Made by a program: the position numbers and the translations under genes. Positions 9,729 to 18,946 of a stretch of DNA of 64,000 nucleotides are shown here, one piece after another; position 1 is the first letter of the stretch, and each line of letters begins with the position of its first letter. Source of the stretch: Cypionkella sp. (GTDB lineage Bacteria > Pseudomonadota > Alphaproteobacteria > Rhodobacterales > Rhodobacteraceae). Location: assembly GCA_023255415.1 (NCBI GenBank), contig JALRIN010000007.1:1-64000 (forward strand), given 5' to 3'. The notes below the pieces were generated by a model. It saw only the letters and a list, made by a program, of their open reading frames with translations, was not told where the DNA came from and made no database searches.

Positions 9729-11123
9729 ATGGCGGCTCAAAACTTTGATGTGATCGTAATCGGCGCAGGCCCCGGCGGCTATGTCGCCGCAATCCGGGCT
9801 TCGCAACTTGGCCAGAAGGTCGCCATTATCGAGCGTGAAAACCTTGGTGGCATCTGCCTGAACTGGGGCTGTATCCCGACCAAGGCGCTGTTGCGCTCGG
9901 CCGAGGTGTTTCACCTGATGCACCGCGCAAAGGAATTTGGCCTTGCCGCAACCGGCATTTCCTATGACCTTAACGCGGTGGTTGCGCGCTCGCGCGGGGT
10001 GGCAAAGCAGCTTTCGGGCGGCATCGGCCATCTGATGAAAAAGCACAAAGTCACCGTGTTTATGGGCGAGGCCACGCTGCCCGCCAAGGGCAAGGTTTCG
10101 GTCACCTCCGCCAAGGGCGTTGAAGAATTGACCGCTAAATCCATCATCCTTGCTACCGGCGCGCGGGCGCGCGAGCTGCCGGGTCTTGAGGCCGACGGCG
10201 ATCTGGTCTGGACCTATCGTCACGCCTTGCAGCCCAAACGTATGCCGAAAAAGCTGCTGGTGATCGGATCTGGGGCGATTGGTATAGAATTTGCAAGCTT
10301 TTTCAACACCTTGGGCGCAGATACCACGGTGGTCGAAGTGATGGACCGCGTGCTGCCGGTGGAAGACGCCGAAATCAGCGCCTTTGCCAAAAAGGCCTTT
10401 GTCAAACAGGGCATGAAAATCCTTGAAAAAACCACGGTCAAAAAGCTGGACCGCGGCAACGGCAAGGTGACGGCGCATCTGGAAGACGCCAAGGGCACCA
10501 CGACGATGGAATTTGACACGGTGATCTCGGCTGTCGGCATCATCGGCAATATCGAAAACCTTGGGCTAGAGGCTTTGGGCGTCAAGATCGACCGCACGCA
10601 TGTGGTCACCGATGAATTCTGCCGCACCGGCGTCGAGGGGCTTTACGCCATTGGCGACATCGCAGGCGCGCCATGGCTTGCGCATAAGGCCAGCCACGAG
10701 GGCGTGATGGTGGCCGAGTTGATCGCGGGTGGACATCCGCATCCGATTAAGCCCGGCTCGATTGCTGGCTGCACCTATTGCCATCCGCAAGTGGCCAGTG
10801 TCGGTATGACCGAAGCCAAGGCGAAAGAGGCTGGCTTTGAGATCAAAGTTGGCCGCTTTCCCTTCATTGGCAACGGCAAGGCGATTGCTTTGGGCGAGGC
10901 CGAGGGCTTTATCAAGACGATTTTCGATGCCAAAACCGGCGAGCTGTTGGGCGCGCATATGATTGGCGCCGAGGTGACTGAGCTGATCCAAGGCTATGTC
11001 ATCGGTCGCGCGCTGGAGACCACCGAAGAAGACCTGATGAACACCGTCTTCCCGCATCCGACCCTGTCCGAGATGATGCACGAGTCGGTTCTGGATGCCT
11101 ATGGGCGCGCGCTGCATATCTAA
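9729..11123 (+). CDS. lpdA: Dihydrolipoyl dehydrogenase (E3)
   Basis: A 464-aa flavoprotein that reoxidises dihydrolipoamide in 2-oxoacid dehydrogenase or glycine-cleavage complexes, passing electrons to NAD. The N-terminal FAD motif is VIGAGPGGYVAA. The redox disulfide is C43/C48 in GGICLNWGCIPTK. The NAD motif is VIGSGAIGIEFASFF, followed by YAIGDIAGAPWLAHKA. The C-terminal interface holds HPHPTLSEMMHE with the catalytic His-Glu pair. TGAGGAGGGAAAG before the ATG is a strong ribosome-binding site. No E1 or E2 genes are nearby, so the partner complex cannot be named. Confidence 0.96.
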   Translation: MAAQNFDVIVIGAGPGGYVAAIRASQLGQKVAIIERENLGGICLNWGCIPTKALLRSAEVFHLMHRAKEFGLAATGISYDLNAVVARSRGVAKQLSGGIGHLMKKHKVTVFMGEATLPAKGKVSVTSAKGVEELTAKSIILATGARARELPGLEADGDLVWTYRHALQPKRMPKKLLVIGSGAIGIEFASFFNTLGADTTVVEVMDRVLPVEDAEISAFAKKAFVKQGMKILEKTTVKKLDRGNGKVTAHLEDAKGTTTMEFDTVISAVGIIGNIENLGLEALGVKIDRTHVVTDEFCRTGVEGLYAIGDIAGAPWLAHKASHEGVMVAELIAGGHPHPIKPGSIAGCTYCHPQVASVGMTEAKAKEAGFEIKVGRFPFIGNGKAIALGEAEGFIKTIFDAKTGELLGAHMIGAEVTELIQGYVIGRALETTEEDLMNTVFPHPTLSEMMHESVLDAYGRALHI

Positions 11124-11143
11124 GCAGCCGCAGGTTCAAACGC

Positions 11144-11173
11144 TGGGCAGGGGGCGCAGGCCCCCTGCCGTTT
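11144..11173 (+). terminator. Rho-independent terminator after lpdA
   Basis: A GGCAGGGGGC/GCCCCCTGCC stem with a four-base loop is followed by GTTTTT. It lies 20 bp after the lpdA stop and just before the end of the convergent rhodanese gene. Confidence 0.88.
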
Positions 11174-11180
11174 TTATGCC

Positions 11181-11489
11181 TTAGCGGCTGACCGGCCCAC
11201 CTGCATTGGCCCAATCGCCAAAGCCGCCGATGTTATGCACTTCGAACCCCATGCCTGCCAGCGCTTGCGCGGCCATCCCGGCGCGACCGCCCACGGCGCA
11301 ATAGACAGCAATCGGCTTGCCTGCGGGCAGTTTTTCCTTGGCTTGCAGTGCGACCAGCGCCAGTGGAATATGCACCGCGCCTGCAGCTTTGCCGCTTGCA
11401 GCCAGCTCATTGGCCTCGCGCACGTCCAATACGGTGATTTCGCCCTTTGCAGCCTTGGCGATGGCGTCTTTTGCAGTGATCTGTGACAT
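11181..11489 (-). CDS. Single-domain rhodanese-like sulfurtransferase
   Basis: A 102-aa rhodanese domain without signal peptide. The N-terminal half carries ITVLDVREANELA and HIPLALV, and the active-site loop YCAVGGRAGMAAQAL supplies the persulfide-forming C64. The start is set at the ATG at 11489, preceded by AAAGAAAGC; a longer in-frame extension to 11570 runs into the AT-rich promoter region and looks non-coding. It is convergent with lpdA and divergent from uvrA. The sulfur acceptor is unknown. Confidence 0.9.
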   Translation of the reverse strand: MSQITAKDAIAKAAKGEITVLDVREANELAASGKAAGAVHIPLALVALQAKEKLPAGKPIAVYCAVGGRAGMAAQALAGMGFEVHNIGGFGDWANAGGPVSR

Positions 11490-11581
11490 GGGGATGCTTT
11501 CTTTGAAAACCTGCTGCCTATATATTCGTCTTTTAGAATGTGTAAAGCCCCTCAGATAAGTTTTCCACATTCTTCGCTTGT

Positions 11582-11596
11582 GTTCATTCTTTGTTC
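11582..11596 (+). promoter_or_regulatory. LexA-type SOS box upstream of uvrA
   Basis: GTTC-ATTCTTT-GTTC matches exactly the alphaproteobacterial LexA motif GTTC-N7-GTTC. It lies about 60 bp before the uvrA ATG in the uvrA/rhodanese divergent gap, where it would overlap the uvrA promoter. This supports DNA-damage induction of uvrA through LexA and RecA. Confidence 0.88.
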
Positions 11597-11657
11597 ACAT
11601 AATTCGATTGGAGACTCGCCAAATCCCGCCTATCTATAGCCAAACTTAAGGTGGGCC

Positions 11658-14507
<2,850 letters not shown>

Positions 14508-14513
14508 AAAACA

Positions 14514-14540
14514 CGCCCCCGAAAGATTCGGGGGCGGTTT
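14514..14540 (+). terminator. Terminator between uvrA and the DUF2892 gene
   Basis: CGCCCCCGAA pairs with TTCGGGGGCG around a three-base loop and is followed by GTTT. It starts 6 bp after the uvrA stop. The convergent DUF2892 gene ends 3 bp beyond it, so it may serve both genes, although the U-tract is short. Confidence 0.7.
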
Positions 14541-14542
14541 GC

Positions 14543-14749
14543 TTAGCGTTTCATCGGGCAGGTGTTGATGCCAAACAGACTGTAAAGCGGGCAGGACGAC
14601 ATCAGGCCGGTCAGCAACGGCACCAGCCCGATCAGCTTGGCATAATGCCAAGGCCCGCTGCCATTGTCGAAAAAGAACCAGATCAGCAGACCCGCGCCAA
14701 GCACAACGCGCAAGATGCGGTCTGTCGATCCGACATTGGTTTTCAGCAT
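14543..14749 (-). CDS. DUF2892 (YgaP-type transmembrane domain) small membrane protein
   Basis: A 68-aa protein beginning MLKTNVGSTDRILRVVLG, with two hydrophobic hairpin segments (about residues 13-27 and 36-50) and a Cys-containing tail (SSCPLYSLFGINTCPMKR). DUF2892 domains are found alone or fused to rhodaneses such as YgaP and are linked to sulfur handling, but this small form has no proven function. The ATG at 14749 has AAAGGAATATCACC before it. A perfect FNR-type box 73 bp upstream suggests induction at low oxygen. Confidence 0.85.
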   Translation of the reverse strand: MLKTNVGSTDRILRVVLGAGLLIWFFFDNGSGPWHYAKLIGLVPLLTGLMSSCPLYSLFGINTCPMKR

Positions 14750-14821
14750 GGTGATATTCCTTTGATGGGGCACAGCTTTTGCTGCCTGCCCCGAATATAC
14801 CACATCTTGAATGTATCTTGC

Positions 14822-14835
14822 TTGATCTTGATCAA
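14822..14835 (-). promoter_or_regulatory. FNR/FnrL box upstream of the DUF2892 gene
   Basis: TTGAT-CTTG-ATCAA is a perfect match to the FNR-family palindrome TTGAT-N4-ATCAA used by FnrL in Rhodobacterales. It lies 73 bp before the DUF2892 start and immediately downstream of the mmsA terminator, so the DUF2892 gene is the likely target. Confidence 0.8.
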
Positions 14836-14836
14836 G

Positions 14837-14862
14837 AAAAAGGGGCCGGATCACCGGCCCCC
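14837..14862 (-). terminator. Rho-independent terminator of mmsA
   Basis: On the minus strand GGGGCCGG-TGAT-CCGGCCCC is followed by TTTTT. It starts 7 bp after the mmsA stop. Its T-tract ends one base before the FNR box of the next gene, so terminator and promoter elements are tightly packed. Confidence 0.88.
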
Positions 14863-14868
14863 ATTTTA

Positions 14869-16368
14869 TTATTCCATTTGCTTGAAGTTAAACTCGCCGC
14901 CTTCTTTGATCCCCGATGGCCAACGCGAGGTGATGGTCTTGGTGCGGGTGTAAAAGCGGAAAGCGTCTGGCCCGTGCTGGTTCAAATCGCCGAAAGAGGA
15001 TTTTTTCCAGCCGCCAAAGGTGTGATAGGCCAAAGGCACCGGAATTGGCACGTTGATACCGATCATGCCGACATTGACGCGGGCGGCAAAGTCGCGCGCG
15101 GTGTCGCCGTCGCGGGTAAAGATCGCAGTGCCGTTGCCATATTCGTGGTCCATCGCCATTTTCAGCGCGGCCTCATAGCTGTCCGAGCGCACAACCGACA
15201 GAACCGGTCCGAAAATCTCTTTGCGGTAGATGTCCATATCGGTGGTGACATTGTCAAAAAGGTGAGGGCCAACAAAGAAGCCTTCTTCATAGCCTTGCAG
15301 ACTGAAATCGCGGCCATCGACGACAAGATCTGCGCCCTGCGCCACGCCGGTCTCGATCAGCTTCATGATATTGGCTTTCGCGGCAGCGGTGACAACCGGG
15401 CCGTAATCGACATCATTGCCCGCGGTATAGGGGCCAACCTTCAGCTTTTCGATCCGCGGAATCAGCCGTGCGACCAGCGCATCTGCCGTCGCCTTGCCCA
15501 CCGGCACCGCAACCGAGATGGCCATGCAGCGTTCGCCCGCAGCGCCGTAGCCTGCGCCCACCAGCGCATCTGCGGCTTGGTCGAGGTCTGCATCTGGCAT
15601 GATGATCATGTGGTTTTTCGCGCCGCCAAAGCACTGCACGCGCTTGCCGTTGGCCGTGCCACGCGCATAGATATATTGCGCAATCGGGGTCGAGCCGACA
15701 AAGCCGATGCCGGAAATCGTCTCATTGTCCAAAATCGCATCCACCGCGTCTTTGTCGCCGTTGATCACTTGCAACACGCCATCGGGCAGGCCAGCTTCTT
15801 TAAACAGGGCTGCCAGCATCATCGGCACGCTTGGCGCGCGCTCGGAAGGTTTCAGGATAAAGGCATTGCCGCAAGCCAAGGCCGGGCCCATTTTCCACAG
15901 CGGGATCATTGCTGGAAAGTTGAATGGCGTGATGCCAGCGGCCACGCCAATCGGCTGGCGCATCGAATACATGTCAATGCCGGGGCCGGCGCTGTCGGTG
16001 AACTCGCCTTTCAGCAAATGCGGCGCGCCGATGCAAAACTCGATCACTTCCAGGCCGCGCTGAATGTCGCCCTTGGCGTCGGGAATGGTCTTGCCATGCT
16101 CGCGCGACAGCGCCTCGGCCAGCTTGTCCATATCGCGGTTCAGCAGACCAACCATCGCCATCATCACCCGCGCGCGGCGCTGTGGGTTGGTCGCCCCCCA
16201 TTTCACTTGCGCAAGTGCTGCCTCTGCGGTGGCCGCATCCAGCTCTGCCTTCGAGGCCAGCGCAAGTTTTGCCTGCACTTCGCCGGTGGCTGGGTTGAAC
16301 ACATCGGCAAACCGCCCCGAGGTGCCCGCGACGATCTTACCGTTAATCCAATGACCGATTTCTTGCAT
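14869..16368 (-). CDS. mmsA: CoA-acylating methylmalonate-semialdehyde dehydrogenase
   Basis: A 499-aa aldehyde dehydrogenase that converts methylmalonate or malonate semialdehyde, NAD and CoA to propionyl-CoA or acetyl-CoA with loss of CO2. The catalytic cysteine is C281 in GYGAAGERCMAIS. The usual ALDH general-base glutamate motif is replaced by CFGGAKNH, which is characteristic of this CoA-dependent subfamily. The enzyme serves valine degradation and is also the last step of the inositol pathway (IolA). The iol genes start about 1.6 kb away with only a LysR gene and coaD between, so an inositol role is plausible but not shown. It is divergent from the LysR gene. Confidence 0.95.
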   Translation of the reverse strand: MQEIGHWINGKIVAGTSGRFADVFNPATGEVQAKLALASKAELDAATAEAALAQVKWGATNPQRRARVMMAMVGLLNRDMDKLAEALSREHGKTIPDAKGDIQRGLEVIEFCIGAPHLLKGEFTDSAGPGIDMYSMRQPIGVAAGITPFNFPAMIPLWKMGPALACGNAFILKPSERAPSVPMMLAALFKEAGLPDGVLQVINGDKDAVDAILDNETISGIGFVGSTPIAQYIYARGTANGKRVQCFGGAKNHMIIMPDADLDQAADALVGAGYGAAGERCMAISVAVPVGKATADALVARLIPRIEKLKVGPYTAGNDVDYGPVVTAAAKANIMKLIETGVAQGADLVVDGRDFSLQGYEEGFFVGPHLFDNVTTDMDIYRKEIFGPVLSVVRSDSYEAALKMAMDHEYGNGTAIFTRDGDTARDFAARVNVGMIGINVPIPVPLAYHTFGGWKKSSFGDLNQHGPDAFRFYTRTKTITSRWPSGIKEGGEFNFKQME

Positions 16369-16441
16369 GGTATTCTCCCTAAATTGCGATGGTTATATCC
16401 TTGCGAAATTGCTGCGAACAGAGGCAATATTTCAAATAGGT

Positions 16442-16457
16442 TTTGCATTTTTGCAAA
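16442..16457. promoter_or_regulatory. Inverted repeat in the mmsA/LysR gap, possible LysR site
   Basis: TTTGCA-TTTT-TGCAAA is a perfect 6-bp palindrome with a 4-bp spacer and fits the T-N11-A pattern of LysR-type sites. A second, looser dyad (ATTGC-N11-GCAAT, about 16408-16428) lies about 15 bp closer to mmsA. The placement in a 98-bp divergent gap fits an autoregulated LysR gene controlling mmsA. The palindrome ends 9 bp before the chosen LysR start, where bound protein would block expression. Confidence 0.45.
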
Positions 16458-16466
16458 GGGATGGCG

Positions 16467-17354
16467 ATGGATTGGGATGACTTGCGGATTTTTCTGGCCG
16501 TGGCGCGGGCGGAAAGCCTGTCGGGGGCAGGGCGGGGGTTAAAGATTGACCCTGCCACGGTTGGGCGGCGGGTGGCGCGGCTTGAAGACGCGGTGGGCGC
16601 GCGGCTGTTCAGCAAAACCCCACAGGGCTATGCGCTGACCGAAGCGGGCACGCGACTGCAAAGCCATGCCGAACGCGCCGAGGCTGCGGTGCTGGGGGCA
16701 AGTGATGCCGCAGAGGGGCCAGAGGGGCTGACCGGCCAGATCCGGCTGGGCGCGCCCGATGGCTGCGCCAACTATCTGCTGCCGCAGGTTTTGGCGCGGA
16801 TCTGCGACGCCAATCCTGGGCTCGAGGTGCAGGTGGTGGCCCTGCCGCGGGTGTTTAACCTCTCAAAACGCGAGGCTGATATGGCGATTGGCGTCAGTCG
16901 GCCCGAAGCCGGGCGCTTGACGGTGCAAAAGCTGACCGATTATCGCCTGCACCTTGCTGCTTCGCGCGACTATCTTGCCCGCCATGCAGCGATTTTAACC
17001 CCCGCCGATCTGCAAGCGCACCGCTTTGTGGGCTATATTCCCGACATGATCTTTGACAAGGAACTGGATTATCTGACCGAGATCGGGCTGAAGGCGCCGC
17101 CCTTGGCTTCGAATTCGGTCTCGGTTCAGCTGAACTTTCTGCGCCATGGTGCGGGGGTTGGGGTGGTGCATGACTTTGCCTTGCCAGCCGCCCCAGAACT
17201 GATGCGGGTGATCCCCGACCAGATCAGTCTGACCCGCAGCTTTTGGTTGATCCGCCATGCCGACGATGGCCGGGTGGCGCGACTGAACCGTTTTGCCCAG
17301 CAGCTTTTGGCCGAGATTCGTAAGGAAATGCAGCGGTTAGAGGCTTTTGCCTAA
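16467..17354 (+). CDS. LysR family transcriptional regulator
   Basis: A 295-aa regulator. The N-terminal winged helix-turn-helix is clear (WDDLRIFLAVARAESLSGAGR, then TVGRRVARLEDAVGARLF), followed by a linker helix and a periplasmic-binding-like effector domain (about residues 85-290). The start ATG at 16467 is favoured because AAAGGG lies six bases before it; ATG 16461 directly abuts that sequence. It is divergent from mmsA and is therefore the likely mmsA regulator, perhaps responding to a branched-chain or semialdehyde metabolite. The effector is an inference only. Confidence 0.88.
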   Translation: MDWDDLRIFLAVARAESLSGAGRGLKIDPATVGRRVARLEDAVGARLFSKTPQGYALTEAGTRLQSHAERAEAAVLGASDAAEGPEGLTGQIRLGAPDGCANYLLPQVLARICDANPGLEVQVVALPRVFNLSKREADMAIGVSRPEAGRLTVQKLTDYRLHLAASRDYLARHAAILTPADLQAHRFVGYIPDMIFDKELDYLTEIGLKAPPLASNSVSVQLNFLRHGAGVGVVHDFALPAAPELMRVIPDQISLTRSFWLIRHADDGRVARLNRFAQQLLAEIRKEMQRLEAFA

Positions 17355-17442
17355 AGCGGGCTGCAGCCCTTTGGCCAATGAAACCGCTTGCATCGGCGCG
17401 CGCAATATTGTTGCGTAGGCAGACGCACAGCAGGAGGGCTTC

Positions 17443-17943
17443 ATGCGCATCGGACTTTATCCCGGAACGTTTGATCCGATCACGCTGGGCCATGTTGATA
17501 TCATTCAGCGCGCCATGGCCTTGGTCGATCGGCTGGTGATTGGTGTGGCCATCAACCGCGACAAGGGGCCTGCCTTTGGGTTGGAACAGCGCGTTGCGAT
17601 GGTTCAGGCCGAATGCGAAGGCATCATCGCCAAGACGGGGGGCGAGATCATCGTGCATCCGTTTGAAAACCTGCTGATTGATTGCGCCAATGATGTGGGC
17701 GCCAGTGTGATCGTGCGCGGCCTGCGGGCGGTTGCCGATTTTGAATATGAATTCCAAATGGTTGGGATGAATCGTGCGATGGATTCCACCATTGAAACCG
17801 TGTTTTTGATGGCCGATGCCCGCAGGCAGGCGATTGCCTCGAAGCTGGTGAAAGAAATCGCGCGTCTGGGCGGCGATGTGTCAAAATTCGTCACCCCTGC
17901 GGTCAACACGGCGCTGATCCAGCGCTATGCCAAGCCTGCCTGA
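17443..17943 (+). CDS. coaD: Pantetheine-phosphate adenylyltransferase
   Basis: CoaD adenylates 4'-phosphopantetheine to dephospho-CoA, the penultimate step of CoA synthesis. At 166 aa it has normal length. The nucleotidyltransferase motif is YPGTFDPITLGHVDII, and the family motif RGLRAVADFEYEFQM and the C-terminal ARLGGDVSKFV are present. AGGAGGGCTTC before the ATG is a strong ribosome-binding site. Its stop lies 6 bp before the operator of the inositol regulator, so the iol region begins directly after it. Confidence 0.96.
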   Translation: MRIGLYPGTFDPITLGHVDIIQRAMALVDRLVIGVAINRDKGPAFGLEQRVAMVQAECEGIIAKTGGEIIVHPFENLLIDCANDVGASVIVRGLRAVADFEYEFQMVGMNRAMDSTIETVFLMADARRQAIASKLVKEIARLGGDVSKFVTPAVNTALIQRYAKPA

Positions 17944-17949
17944 GGGTGG

Positions 17950-17967
17950 TTGGAATATTTGTTCCAA
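17950..17967. promoter_or_regulatory. IolR-type operator before the RpiR regulator gene
   Basis: TTGGAA-TATTTG-TTCCAA is a perfect 6-bp inverted repeat. It has the GGAA-N6-TTCC core described for IolR of rhizobial inositol genes. It lies 41 bp before the regulator start and suggests autoregulation. A matching palindrome stands before iolC. Confidence 0.75.
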
Positions 17968-18008
17968 TGCCCTATGTTGGTAAAGTCGAGGGTAGAAAAG
18001 AGCTGACA

Positions 18009-18854
18009 ATGGAATCTGATGACCTGGCTTTGATCGCCCCAGCTGCAGCCCCTGTGAACGTCGAGGCGTTTCTGGACCGTCTGGCGGAAATCTCGGACGG
18101 GCTGCCACGGCGGTTGCGCCAATGCGCGGATCACATCGCGGCCAATGTTGACCGGATCGCGGTCTCCACCGTGGCCGAACTTGCCGCGGGCGCGGATGTG
18201 CCGCCCTCGGCGCTGATGCGGTTTTGCCAGATCATGGGCTACTCGGGGTTTTCCGAGATGCAAAAGATGTTCCGCGAGGCCTATGCGCCGGGCTTTCCCG
18301 ACTATGCCACGCGGCTGAAGAACCTAAAGCAAGCAGGGTCGGGCACCGTCTCGGCGCTTTTGGCTGAATTTGTCGAGGCAGGGCGGCTTTCCCTTGAATC
18401 GCTTGCAAAATCGGCGGATGAGGCCGCGTTGAATGCGGCGGTTGATCTGTTGGCGCGGGCAGATACCTTGCATGTCGTGGGCCTGCGCCGTGCCTTTCCG
18501 ATTGCAAGCTACCTTGCCTATGTGTTCGAGAAAATGGCCGTGCCCGCGATGCTGCATGACAGTGTAGGCAAGCTGGATCACCGCCATGCCCTGCGCGCGG
18601 GCGATGCGGTTTTGGCGATTACCTTCGCGCCCTATTCCGAAGAAACCATAGCACTTGCCGCCGAAGCCCATGGCCGTGGCCTTGCCGTGGTGGCGCTGAC
18701 GGATCGGCTGACCAGCCCGCTTGCCCGCTCGGCCAATGCGGTTTTGACGGTGCCCGAGGTGGATTTCGGCGCCTTTCGCTCGCTTTCGGCGACTTTGGCC
18801 TTGGCGCTGACGCTTGCGGTTGCGGTTGGCGCGCGCCGCGATAGCACGGCGTAG
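18009..18854 (+). CDS. iolR: RpiR/MurR family regulator with SIS domain, probable inositol repressor
   Basis: A 281-aa protein with an N-terminal RpiR helix-turn-helix domain (about residues 15-95; NVDRIAVSTVAELAAGADVP, FCQIMGYSGFSEMQKMFREAY) and a C-terminal SIS sugar-phosphate-binding domain (about 125-265; VDLLARADTLHVVGLRRAFP). The start is set at ATG 18009; a longer reading frame would run through the operator. Alphaproteobacterial IolR proteins have this architecture and repress iol genes until an inositol-derived phosphorylated intermediate accumulates. The two GGAA-N6-TTCC palindromes on either side and the iolCDEB genes downstream support this assignment. Confidence 0.85.
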   Translation: MESDDLALIAPAAAPVNVEAFLDRLAEISDGLPRRLRQCADHIAANVDRIAVSTVAELAAGADVPPSALMRFCQIMGYSGFSEMQKMFREAYAPGFPDYATRLKNLKQAGSGTVSALLAEFVEAGRLSLESLAKSADEAALNAAVDLLARADTLHVVGLRRAFPIASYLAYVFEKMAVPAMLHDSVGKLDHRHALRAGDAVLAITFAPYSEETIALAAEAHGRGLAVVALTDRLTSPLARSANAVLTVPEVDFGAFRSLSATLALALTLAVAVGARRDSTA

Positions 18855-18876
18855 AAAACGCTTTCCCCTTTTCGGT

Positions 18877-18898
18877 TTTTGGAATAAATGTTCCAAAA
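18877..18898. promoter_or_regulatory. IolR-type operator before iolC
   Basis: TTTTGGAA-TAAATG-TTCCAAAA is a perfect 8-bp inverted repeat, 48 bp before the iolC start and 22 bp after the regulator stop. It shares the GGAA-N6-TTCC core with the site at 17950. It probably controls the iolCDEB transcript. Confidence 0.8.
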
Positions 18899-18946
18899 CC
18901 TGTGGCGGTGGTCTGATTCCTTCGCCCTGTCGCGGTAGGGATAACG

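Noticed and set aside
11124..11173. Possible tRNA-like T-arm GGTTCAAAC after lpdA
   Set aside because: No acceptor, D or anticodon stems can be drawn around it, and the following sequence is a plain terminator.
14779..16542. 587-codon plus-strand open frame
   Set aside because: It is antisense to mmsA, crosses the FNR box and terminator, and has low-complexity His/Arg content with no ribosome-binding site.
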